A DNA stretch of 63,340 nt from an uncultured Erysipelotrichaceae bacterium (GTDB lineage Bacteria > Bacillota_I > Bacilli_A > Erysipelotrichales > Erysipelotrichaceae). The stretch is from positions 1 to 63,340 of the forward strand of contig CADBEA010000010.1 in NCBI GenBank assembly GCA_902793635.1, written 5' to 3'. This document shows positions 17,972 to 25,014 of this stretch, one piece after another. Under the pieces are notes generated by a model. It had not been told where the DNA came from and ran no database searches. It saw nothing but the letters and a program-made list of their open reading frames with translations. Numbering within the stretch: position 1 is the first letter of the stretch; each line of letters begins with the position of its first letter. The translations under genes were made by a program, and so were the position numbers.

Positions 17972-18592
17972 TCAGTCCTGGCCTCTGATCAGCAGGAAGG
18001 GGGCGGTTGTTTCTTCCGACAGCCACAGTGTGCCCATCAGGTATTCTCTTCCTTCATAGGCGAAGAACTGCTCGAGAACCAGCACACAGTCGTTGCCGGT
18101 CAGTTTCATATTGTTGTTTTCATCAAGACCGCCGCCGAAGGGTTCATAACCCATGCCCTGATCGGATTCTTCCCAGATCTCACTGCCGTCACTGGCCAGT
18201 CTTGGATGCAGGACGATCTGCACGGGCGGGTTGTTTTCGTTGCGGACAGACACCTCCGCGAAGCCGATTTCATTCAGCAGGCCGCTGCCGCCCTCAACGC
18301 TGTTGAACTTGAGATTGTATCGCCATACACCGTTGGCATTGCCCAGCGGCTCACGGATAATATCGTCCCAGAGTCCATCCTGGGGAAGGCGGCCGTAGAA
18401 TTCGTCGAATTGTTCAAAACTGAGTTTGCTGATATCAAACTCACCCGGATTCGCTGCGGCGCTTTCATCCGGCTGCGGCGTGATGACAAAGTCTTCGGCA
18501 TTTCCGCCGTTATAGATCTGTGTTTCGGCGGCCGGTGCCGAGCATCCTGCTGCCAGCACCAGCATGAGCAGCGCGGTTATTGTTCTTTTCAT
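17972..18592 (-). CDS. lipoprotein, unknown function
   Basis: The 206-aa precursor has a lipoprotein signal peptide (MKRTITALLMLVLAAGC) with lipidated Cys17, so it is predicted to be anchored to the outer face of the membrane. The mature part is acidic and beta-rich by eye, and I recognise no family. The ATG follows AGGAGG at good spacing. It is monocistronic and convergent with gpx. Confidence 0.8.
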   Translation of the reverse strand: MKRTITALLMLVLAAGCSAPAAETQIYNGGNAEDFVITPQPDESAAANPGEFDISKLSFEQFDEFYGRLPQDGLWDDIIREPLGNANGVWRYNLKFNSVEGGSGLLNEIGFAEVSVRNENNPPVQIVLHPRLASDGSEIWEESDQGMGYEPFGGGLDENNNMKLTGNDCVLVLEQFFAYEGREYLMGTLWLSEETTAPFLLIRGQD

Positions 18593-18700
18593 ATTTCTGC
18601 ACCTCCTGTGGTTCGATCATTTCTGCTCCCTTCCATCATACAGGAAGGAGGCTGTTCCGTATACAGGCATATGGCATTCCGGACTGTTTCAGCGCAGAAT

Positions 18701-18733
18701 AAAAACCCTGCCGTATCAGTGCTGCGGCAGGGC
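18701..18733 (-). terminator. intrinsic terminator after the aldo/keto reductase gene
   Basis: CCCTGCCG (18732-18725 on the minus strand) pairs with CGGCAGGG (18713-18706), followed by five T. Confidence 0.85.
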
Positions 18734-18739
18734 AGGCAT

Positions 18740-19579
18740 TCAGATCTTGACCAGCGGGTAGCCGTGGTCGGGAGCGGGAAATTCCTGGTCCATGCGGGCG
18801 AAGATTTCCCGGTATGCCTCATCGGGGACTTCCTGAAGATTGCTGTGCAGATGCGAAAGAGAGGATGTGCTGAAAAGAGCTGCGAAGCCCTGTTCCGTGT
18901 TCATTCTCAGCATGACTGCTTCCGGTGCGATTCCATAAGTGCGGCAGGCCTCCATGACTGCTGTGTTGCGATGGATATCCGGATGTGGATGATAATGGGA
19001 GCCAAGCGAAGAATAGGACATCGGCATGATGCCGTGTTCCTTCATGAACGGCAGCAGTTCATATTCACAGCCCCGTTCATAAATATTGTAGAAAATCTGG
19101 TTGCAGGTGCAGTCCTGACCGCCGCAGGCCAGCAGGTCCTTGAGGTCGCAGGTGTCAAAGTTGGAAACGCCCCAGGCTTTGATCAGACCCTGCTGCACAG
19201 CCTGGTGCATCGCCTGTACGACAAAAGCCAGATCGGCGTTTTCCCGCCAGTGCAGAAGGTAAAGATCGATTTCGTCGAGGCCCAGCAGACTGAGACTGCG
19301 GTGGAGACTTGGGAAGAAGGATTCCTCGGTGGCATTGTCCGGCAGGATCTTATCGACAAGAAACACTTTTTCCCGCGGCAGGCCGGCAATCGCTCTTGCC
19401 AGTGCTGTTTCGCATTTGCCGGATCCGTACATTTCCGCCGTGTCGATCAGATTCATACCGTAGTCATTGACCGCCGTCAGAATACAATCTTCCAGCCCCT
19501 GATTCCTACCGGACCAGAAACCGGTCGTTCCCAGTCCGATGGAAGAGACTTTCTGATGATTTAAGGTCAGATACTTCAT
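18740..19579 (-). CDS. aldo/keto reductase
   Basis: The 279-aa TIM-barrel oxidoreductase carries the AKR tetrad: D46 and Y51 in LIDTAEMYG, K77 in LVDKILP and H110 in LYLLHW. NADPH-dependent carbonyl reduction is expected; the substrate is unknown. I chose the ATG at 19579 because the family begins MKYLTL...IGLGT. A GTG at 19633 would add 18 residues that do not look like AKR. Neither start has a Shine-Dalgarno, and a TATATTAT stretch lies only about 10 bases before this ATG. It is divergent from ogt. Confidence 0.88.
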   Translation of the reverse strand: MKYLTLNHQKVSSIGLGTTGFWSGRNQGLEDCILTAVNDYGMNLIDTAEMYGSGKCETALARAIAGLPREKVFLVDKILPDNATEESFFPSLHRSLSLLGLDEIDLYLLHWRENADLAFVVQAMHQAVQQGLIKAWGVSNFDTCDLKDLLACGGQDCTCNQIFYNIYERGCEYELLPFMKEHGIMPMSYSSLGSHYHPHPDIHRNTAVMEACRTYGIAPEAVMLRMNTEQGFAALFSTSSLSHLHSNLQEVPDEAYREIFARMDQEFPAPDHGYPLVKI

Positions 19580-19666
19580 ACATGAATGATAATATAAAAA
19601 GAACAGGAATTCCCGGCAGATGACTGCTCGCACATCCGGTGGTTTTTATATTAGAATAATAATGTT

Positions 19667-20113
19667 ATGGAAGAATTTTGTGTGACGGATTCACCGCTTG
19701 GACCGCTGAAGATCACGGCAACGGACAGAGGAATCAGCGGCATTGCCTTCTGCGGGGAACCAATCCGGGAAACAGAGCATCCGCTGCTTAGGGAAACAGA
19801 AAGGCAGTTGCGGGAATATTTTGCCGGAAGTCGGAAGGTGTTCGATCTGCCGCTGGATCTGCAAGGCACGGAATTTCAGATGCTTGTCTGGCAGGCTCTG
19901 AGAGACATTCCGTACGGTGCGACACGGTCCTATGGCGAGATTGCCCGCGTCATCGGCCGGCCAAAGGCTGCCAGGGCAGTCGGGATGGCGAATCATGTCA
20001 ATCCGGTCGTGATCGTCGTGCCCTGTCACAGAGTGATCGGTGCCGATGGCCGTCTGACCGGTTACGGCGGCGGTCTGGACAAAAAAGAATACCTGCTGAA
20101 ACATGAGCGATAA
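19667..20113 (+). CDS. ogt: methylated-DNA-[protein]-cysteine S-methyltransferase
   Basis: The 148-aa protein has the alkyl acceptor motif PCHRVIG with Cys120, preceded by the RSYGEIARVIGRPKAARAVG helix-turn-helix-like DNA-binding segment (88-107) and the conserved VWQALRDIPYG. It repairs O6-alkylguanine by irreversible transfer to its own cysteine. Its short N-terminal domain fits Ogt. The capA-like gene starts 19 bp downstream, and the two are likely cotranscribed. Confidence 0.95.
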   Translation: MEEFCVTDSPLGPLKITATDRGISGIAFCGEPIRETEHPLLRETERQLREYFAGSRKVFDLPLDLQGTEFQMLVWQALRDIPYGATRSYGEIARVIGRPKAARAVGMANHVNPVVIVVPCHRVIGADGRLTGYGGGLDKKEYLLKHER

Positions 20114-20132
20114 TTGGGGGGGAAAAATCAAT

Positions 20133-21335
20133 ATGGCTGTTAAAAGAAAAATGAGAAAAACCGGAAAGATCATCATCGGCATAACTGTCGGGCTGGCGCT
20201 GATCCTGTGCGGCATCTTCGCCTGGGTTCTGACGAGACCGCCGGTTGTGAATAAACAGACACCTTCTGCTTCTCTGCATGAACTGGACGTTCCGATTGTC
20301 GACGTTCCGAAAGTGGAAGAGACGTCCGCGACACTGTTCGCGGTCGGCGACGGTCTGCTGCATGAAGCGGTGTACTACTGGGTGCGGCAGGCGGACGGCA
20401 CGTATGAATTCAAACCGATGGTGGACCGGATCGGTGAGATCGCCCGCCAGTATGATCTGCGCTATTACAATCAGGAGACGATCCTTGGCGGTACGGAACT
20501 TGGTCTGAGCCATTATCCGACCTTCAATTCACCGCAGGAATTCGGTCTCAACATGATCGAGGAAGGCTTCAATCTGGTTTCCACCGCGACCAACCACACA
20601 CTGGACGCCGGGGTGGCCGGCGTGGAGAACTCCTGGAACTTCTGGCATTCGCATGAGGACGAGATCGTCATGCAGGGCACCAACCTTTCCTGGGAAGACA
20701 GGGAGACGATCCCGATCCGGGAAGTCAACGGCATCAGCTATGCCTTCCTGTCCTGGACTTTCGGAATGAACGGCTTCCAGCCGCCGGAGGGCATGGAGTA
20801 TCTGGTCAACTGCTATACCGGTCATGAAGACGAAATGCTCGATCAGGTGAGACGCGCTAAGGAAATGGCGGACGTTGTCATCATGGCCATTCACTGGGGC
20901 ACGGAATATGCGACGTATCCGAATGACGAGCAGATCTATCTTGCCCAGGCTCTCTCGGATGCTGGCTGCGACATCATCATCGGCAACCACCCGCATATGA
21001 TCCAGCCGGTACAGTGGATCAACGGACATAAGACGATCTGCTTCTACGCGATGGGCAATCTGCTGAGCGCCCAGTTTGACGACTCGCTGGTCGGCATGAT
21101 GGGTGCCGTCACGATCCACAAGAAGACAGTCGGTGACAAGGTCGAGATCACTCTGTCCGACGTCAAGGCTGATCTGCACTGGACATACGGCGAAGCCAAC
21201 GGCTGGCATGACATCAAAGTCATACCGTTCAGTGAACTGGACGATTCGATCTGCCCGGGCTATCAGGAACTCTATGCCCGCATGTCAAAGATCATCACCG
21301 ACATGGACGACAGTATCCAGGTCGGCGGTTTCTGA
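20133..21335 (+). CDS. CapA-family (poly-gamma-glutamate synthesis type) metallophosphatase-fold protein
   Basis: The 400-aa protein has one N-terminal membrane anchor (about residues 12-32) and a CapA/PGA_cap domain. Its calcineurin-like motifs are AVGDGLLHEAVY, ATNHTLDAG, AIHWGTEY and IIGNHPHMIQPV. The catalytic part is predicted outside the cell. CapA proteins act in poly-gamma-glutamate capsule systems, but no capBC genes are present, and many stand-alone members have unknown roles. I chose the ATG at 20133 behind a GGGGGGG tract; an ATG at 20103 overlapping the ogt stop would add 10 residues. Confidence 0.88.
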   Translation: MAVKRKMRKTGKIIIGITVGLALILCGIFAWVLTRPPVVNKQTPSASLHELDVPIVDVPKVEETSATLFAVGDGLLHEAVYYWVRQADGTYEFKPMVDRIGEIARQYDLRYYNQETILGGTELGLSHYPTFNSPQEFGLNMIEEGFNLVSTATNHTLDAGVAGVENSWNFWHSHEDEIVMQGTNLSWEDRETIPIREVNGISYAFLSWTFGMNGFQPPEGMEYLVNCYTGHEDEMLDQVRRAKEMADVVIMAIHWGTEYATYPNDEQIYLAQALSDAGCDIIIGNHPHMIQPVQWINGHKTICFYAMGNLLSAQFDDSLVGMMGAVTIHKKTVGDKVEITLSDVKADLHWTYGEANGWHDIKVIPFSELDDSICPGYQELYARMSKIITDMDDSIQVGGF

Positions 21336-21345
21336 TCATAAGGAC

Positions 21346-21374
21346 TTTACAATTCCTGGAAACAGATATATATT
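21346..21374 (+). promoter_or_regulatory. promoter of the ferredoxin pair
   Basis: TTTACA (21346-21351) and TATATT (21369-21374) are separated by exactly 17 bp. The predicted start is near 21381, followed by AAAGGAG and a two-codon frame ATG-CGT-TAA (21405-21413) before the ferredoxin gene. Confidence 0.7.
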
Positions 21375-21418
21375 GACCTGCTCGAAAGTGCGAAAGGAGT
21401 GGGCATGCGTTAAGAAAT

Positions 21419-21715
21419 ATGCCGGAAAGAACAATGGACGAAAAAGAAAGATTACACGACGAGAACATCAAAAAAGCAGCCGGCGGCGGGGCATGGAATG
21501 ACAACCGTTACAATGCAGTATACGGTATTGACGAGAGCCTCTGTATCGCATGCCAGATGTGCATCACCGTATGTCCGCTTGGCTGTATTACCTATAGCCC
21601 TTTTGCGAAAATCGATGACAGTGTCTGCATCCGATGCGGCAGCTGCAGCGATATCTGCCCGAGCGGTGCCATCGGCTGGTGGCTGGAGCCGCAGGAAACC
21701 GAAGAAGAAAACTAA
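21419..21715 (+). CDS. 2x[4Fe-4S] ferredoxin with double-glycine-like leader
   Basis: This 98-aa protein has eight cysteines in two CxxCxxCxxxC motifs (C42, C45, C48, C52 and C70, C73, C76, C80), each last Cys followed by Pro, so it should bind two [4Fe-4S] clusters and carry electrons. Its N-terminus, RLHDENIKKAAGG (11-23), resembles the class II bacteriocin double-glycine leader consensus (L at -12, I at -7, GG at the end), which ordinary ferredoxins lack. A start at 21434 would keep that region. No strong Shine-Dalgarno is at standard spacing. A paralogue follows after 63 bp. The electron partner is unknown. Confidence 0.85.
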   Translation: MPERTMDEKERLHDENIKKAAGGGAWNDNRYNAVYGIDESLCIACQMCITVCPLGCITYSPFAKIDDSVCIRCGSCSDICPSGAIGWWLEPQETEEEN

Positions 21716-21778
21716 AACCGGATACTCTGTTGCCTGAAGATTTCCGTAAGGAATGAAAGGAGAGGTATACCGGAGGGC

Positions 21779-22072
21779 GTGCCGGAAATTGTGATGGAAA
21801 ACAAAGTGAATTTAAATGATGAAGAAGTAAAACAGGTATCCGGCGACGCGTTTATCAATGACGGATACAAGCATGATGCGGTATTCGGCGTCAAACAGGG
21901 AATGTGTGTCGCCTGCGGTGCATGCCTTGAAGTATGCCCGGCGCAATGCATTACGCTGTCGCCGTTTGCGACCATCGATCGCGCCTACTGCACCATGTGA
22001 GGCAGCTGCGAGAATACCTGCCCGTACAACGCAATCGGCTGGACGGAAGTCCTGACCAAGGTCGAAGAGTAA
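21779..22072 (+). pseudogene. second leader-bearing ferredoxin, in-frame TGA at a cluster cysteine
   Basis: Conceptual translation through one TGA gives 97 residues that align end to end with the 98-aa upstream ferredoxin. The first cluster motif is intact (C43, C46, C49, C53). In the second, C71, position 74, C77 and C81 should be the ligands, but codon 74 (21998-22000) is TGA where the paralogue has TGC. The frame stays open with conserved sequence (CPYNAIGW) to TAA at 22070-22072. The leader LNDEEVKQVSGD matches the double-glycine consensus even better than the first copy. It could be a nonsense mutant producing 73 aa, or a recoded selenoprotein. The start (GTG 21779 or ATG 21794) is uncertain. 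Confidence 0.75.
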
Positions 22073-22116
22073 CCGGCTTTAGCATGACGGCGGCCGGTCA
22101 AAGAAACGGTTGATGA

Positions 22117-22836
22117 ATGAAAATAACGGTTCTGACCATGTTTCCGGAGCTGTTTGAAAGTTTTCTGGAAGGTCCGCTGGTAAAACGGGCCATACAGAAA
22201 CAGCTGGCGGAAATTGAAATGATCGATATCAGAAAATATGCCGGGGGATCCTTCCGGCATATTGACGATTCTCCCTACGGCGGCGGGGCCGGCATGATCA
22301 TGCGGGCCGGTCCTGTACTGGACGCGCTGGCTGCTGTCCGACAGGAAAACAGCCATGTGATCCTGACGGCCGCGGCCGGCCATCCCTATACCCAGAAGGA
22401 CGTCCGCAGACTGCTGAAGGAAGAACATCTGATCCTGATCGCCGGCCACTATGAAGGCATTGACGCGCGGGTCTATGACCATGTCGATGAGCTGGTTTCG
22501 ATGGGAGACTATATCCTTAGCGGCGGGGAGATCCCCATCATGGCGATGATCGATTCATTAGTCCGTATCATGGCCGGTGTGATCCGCACGGAAAGCACCG
22601 CCGACGAGTCATTTGAAAACGGCCTGCTGGAATATCCCCAGTACACAAAACCGCGCGATCTCAACGGCGAAAAGGTTCCTGATGTTCTGTTCAGCGGCGA
22701 TCATGCGAAGATCAAAGCCTGGAAACATGAACAGTCGCTGTTATGGACGGCGAAATACCGTCCCGATCTGCTGGAAGAATATCCGCTGAATGAAGCGGAC
22801 AGAGAAATACTGAAGAAAGAAAACGAAGACCGGTGA
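22117..22836 (+). CDS. trmD: tRNA (guanine-37-N1)-methyltransferase
   Basis: This 239-aa SPOUT methyltransferase has the trefoil-knot motifs YGGGAGMIMRAGPV, GHYEGIDARV and YILSGGE, with Asp in the C-terminal linker region (the TADESFENG segment) as expected for TrmD. It makes m1G37 in tRNAs with G36, including the Pro CGG tRNA encoded in this window, and so prevents frameshifting. In most Firmicutes trmD sits in rpsP-rimM-trmD-rplS; here it stands alone behind the ferredoxins and is convergent with azlD. No clear Shine-Dalgarno precedes it. Confidence 0.96.
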   Translation: MKITVLTMFPELFESFLEGPLVKRAIQKQLAEIEMIDIRKYAGGSFRHIDDSPYGGGAGMIMRAGPVLDALAAVRQENSHVILTAAAGHPYTQKDVRRLLKEEHLILIAGHYEGIDARVYDHVDELVSMGDYILSGGEIPIMAMIDSLVRIMAGVIRTESTADESFENGLLEYPQYTKPRDLNGEKVPDVLFSGDHAKIKAWKHEQSLLWTAKYRPDLLEEYPLNEADREILKKENEDR

Positions 22837-22849
22837 GAAACCGGTCTTC
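22825..22849. terminator. hairpin overlapping the trmD stop
   Basis: GAAGACCGGT (22825-22834) pairs perfectly with ACCGGTCTTC (22840-22849) across the convergent trmD and azlD ends. There is no T-run after it, so termination activity is uncertain. Confidence 0.45.
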
Positions 22850-23159
22850 AGTGTATTAAGAGATATTCGGTAATAAATACGACAATGCAGCAGACTATCG
22901 CGACCAGCGGCAGACTTTTGTTGTGCCAGGACAGAATCACACCGGCCGCCAGGGCGAGAATGCCGGAGAGCGGTGACTGGGTGGCCTGCACGATGGCCGG
23001 GAAAGTCATCACCGCCAGCGTGGCGTAAGGCACGTAATACAGGAAGGATTTCAGGAAGGGACTGCGGATCGGCTTGCGGATCAGGGTCAGCGGCAGCACC
23101 CGGATCAGATAGGAAGTCAGACCGGAGATCATGATATACAGGTAAATATTATGTTTCAT
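22848..23159 (-). CDS. azlD: branched-chain amino acid transport protein, AzlD family
   Basis: This 103-aa protein has about four hydrophobic segments and the AzlD pattern, including TYLIRVLPLTLIRKPI and FLYYVPYATLAVMTFPAI. AzlD is the small partner of AzlC in exporters of branched-chain amino acids and their analogues. Its ATG follows AGGAGG and overlaps the end of azlC by 11 bp, so the two are translationally coupled. Confidence 0.9.
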   Translation of the reverse strand: MKHNIYLYIMISGLTSYLIRVLPLTLIRKPIRSPFLKSFLYYVPYATLAVMTFPAIVQATQSPLSGILALAAGVILSWHNKSLPLVAIVCCIVVFITEYLLIH

Positions 23160-23868
23160 GCGGATCCTCCTGATGCGGGAAGAAGTATGCCGCGCATCCG
23201 GCGATCAGCAGCGTCAGGATGATCGTTTTCATACCGGCTGTCAGATCTTTCAGATAAGGCAGATACTGAGCGCCCCAGCTGAGGGCGAAGCCGCTCAGGA
23301 CAACGGCCGCGACGATTCTGTCATGGCGGGCTGGCGGGATGATGATGGCCAGGAACATGCCGTATAAGGCGACCGAAAGGGCACTGACGATCCGGGATGG
23401 CAGGATGTTGCCGGCGATAATGCCGAGTGCGGTGCCAATTGACCAGCCCGGTATGGCGACCAGCATGGCTCCATAGTAATAAAACGGATTCAGATATCCT
23501 TTCTGGGCAATGGCGATGCCGAAGAGTTCGTCGGTAATGCTGTAGCCGACAAACAGCCGGTGCACAAAGGCTGTCTTCTCACTGAAACGCTGGGACAGCG
23601 CTGTGCTCATCAGCATATAGCGGGCATTGGCAATCAGCGTTACCAGCATCATTTCGATATACGGCGCATCGGCGGCGATGACCTGCACACCGGCATATTC
23701 ACCGGCACTGGCCATATTCAGCATACTGATCAGGAAACCCTGAAAGGCATTCATACCGGCATTGCGCATGGCGATGCCGAGTGAGAACGCCACGGCCGCA
23801 TAGCCGATGCAGATCGGCATTCCGTCACGGATGCCCTGTAACAATGCGGTTCTGTTTTCTGATGGCAT
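23149..23868 (-). CDS. azlC: branched-chain amino acid exporter subunit, AzlC family
   Basis: This 239-aa membrane protein has about seven segments and the AzlC landmarks GIRDGMPICIGYAAVAFSLGI, ANARYMLMSTALSQRF and ITDELFGIA. With AzlD it forms a branched-chain amino acid exporter (LIV-E family). I chose the ATG at 23868 behind AGAAGGAG rather than an in-frame codon nine residues upstream. The operon promoter is read from the region shared divergently with the yybS-gdpP operon. No AzlB-like regulator is present in the window. Confidence 0.92.
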   Translation of the reverse strand: MPSENRTALLQGIRDGMPICIGYAAVAFSLGIAMRNAGMNAFQGFLISMLNMASAGEYAGVQVIAADAPYIEMMLVTLIANARYMLMSTALSQRFSEKTAFVHRLFVGYSITDELFGIAIAQKGYLNPFYYYGAMLVAIPGWSIGTALGIIAGNILPSRIVSALSVALYGMFLAIIIPPARHDRIVAAVVLSGFALSWGAQYLPYLKDLTAGMKTIILTLLIAGCAAYFFPHQEDPHET

Positions 23869-23912
23869 GGAGACGCTCCTTCTAAAACAATTCAAAAAGA
23901 ATTATTGTCATG

Positions 23913-23948
23913 ATTATAGCACTCTGGCTTTGACATGCCAGTTTTTTT
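23913..23948. promoter_or_regulatory. azlC -10 box with overlapping short hairpin
   Basis: On the minus strand TATAAT lies at 23918-23913, about 45 bp before azlC. Just upstream, CTGGC (23924-23928) and GCCAG (23937-23941) form a short stem followed on the plus strand by seven T. It could stop antisense reading or act as an operator. The -35 region is not clear. Confidence 0.4.
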
Positions 23949-24014
23949 CCCGCCGTGAGCGGTCTGTGTCCCTCTGCCGGGTAAGTGAAATGAATGTTTT
24001 TCCTTCCGTTATGC

Positions 24015-24020
24015 TATAAT
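24015..24020 (+). promoter_or_regulatory. -10 box of the yybS-gdpP-rplI-dnaB operon
   Basis: A perfect TATAAT lies 47 bp before yybS. No strong -35 hexamer is visible at the usual distance. Confidence 0.5.
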
Positions 24021-24066
24021 CTATCCAAGCCTGCAGGTTCTTTTTGTCGTGCCGGCTGAGGAGAAT

Positions 24067-25014
24067 ATGAATCAGAATGTCAGAAAAACAACGGACGGAG
24101 CGATGATGCTGGCAATCATGGGAGCAGTGATGCTGCTGGACAGACAGACAGCCGGCACCATTTCCGGAACTGTGTTATATCTATTTCCGCTGCCGATGGT
24201 CTTCTATGCCAGCAAATATGGCTGGAAAGACTCGTTGACGGTGCTGGCGGCCCTGTTTGCCCTGCTGTTTATGCTCGGCACGCCGCAGTCGGTCTTCTAT
24301 GTCGGCTTTGAGGCAATCATCGGAACTGTGTACGGCGCCGGAATCTATGCCGGCACCGACAACAAACGGATCCTGATCCGCACCATCCTGATGAGCGTGA
24401 TGCTGGAAATCACCGCCCTGTTTGTCTTCGCCGCGTTCTTCGGCTATGACATGACGGCGGAGATCAATGAATACAAGACGATTATGGAAGGGCTCTTCCA
24501 GCAGACCGGCACCGAAATGGCCGGCTCAATTGACATGGACGGGCTTCTGCGGAACATCTTCCTGATCTCGATCGTGCTGACCGGTGTTCTGGAAGGTCTG
24601 ATCACCCATGCCGTATCACGCTTCATGCTGAAGCGCCTGCATATGAAGATGCCGCCCTCGACACCGCTGTGGAATTACTTTCCGCCGAAGTGGAGCGGCT
24701 ATCTCGCCATCGTCGGCTTTGCCGGTTTCTATCTGTCACTGGCCAGGCCGCTGAGCAACGAACTGTATCAGAATCTGATGCAGGGGGTCGGTATCATCAG
24801 TATGTTCTACCTGGCCGCCTTCGGTTTTATCGGCCTGCTGGTCATCGTGCCGCGGGTGTGGCCGTCCCTCAGATTCCTGGCGGCGGTCATCGCCATCGTG
24901 CTGCTGTTTACTGGCGCGCCGCTGCTGGCCCTGTTCGGTTTCCTGTATATCACCACTGATCTTCACGAAAGAGTCCTGAAAGGAGGAGAGTCAGATGCAT
25001 CAGAAAATAAATAA
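24067..25014 (+). CDS. YybS-family (DUF2232) membrane protein
   Basis: This 315-aa protein has about eight membrane segments and the layout of the YybS/DUF2232 family, which Firmicutes encode just upstream of gdpP, as here. Members resemble S-component-like integral proteins of unknown function. I chose the ATG at 24067 after GAGGAG; a GTG at 24049 would add six residues. Its 3' end overlaps gdpP by 20 bp, which suggests coupled translation with the c-di-AMP phosphodiesterase. Confidence 0.85.
   Translation: MNQNVRKTTDGAMMLAIMGAVMLLDRQTAGTISGTVLYLFPLPMVFYASKYGWKDSLTVLAALFALLFMLGTPQSVFYVGFEAIIGTVYGAGIYAGTDNKRILIRTILMSVMLEITALFVFAAFFGYDMTAEINEYKTIMEGLFQQTGTEMAGSIDMDGLLRNIFLISIVLTGVLEGLITHAVSRFMLKRLHMKMPPSTPLWNYFPPKWSGYLAIVGFAGFYLSLARPLSNELYQNLMQGVGIISMFYLAAFGFIGLLVIVPRVWPSLRFLAAVIAIVLLFTGAPLLALFGFLYITTDLHERVLKGGESDASENK

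Noticed and set aside
18206..19564. 452-codon plus-strand open frame
   Set aside because: It is antisense to the lipoprotein and aldo/keto reductase genes and runs through the terminator between them.
21998..22000. TGA read as tryptophan, as in mollicutes
   Set aside because: Trp codons here are TGG, many genes end in TGA, and the paralogue has Cys, not Trp, at this position.
22000..22030. bSECIS-like hairpin after the TGA (GGCAG/CTGCC)
   Set aside because: The same hairpin arises in the paralogue without TGA because both encode GSC...CP, so it is not specific evidence of recoding.
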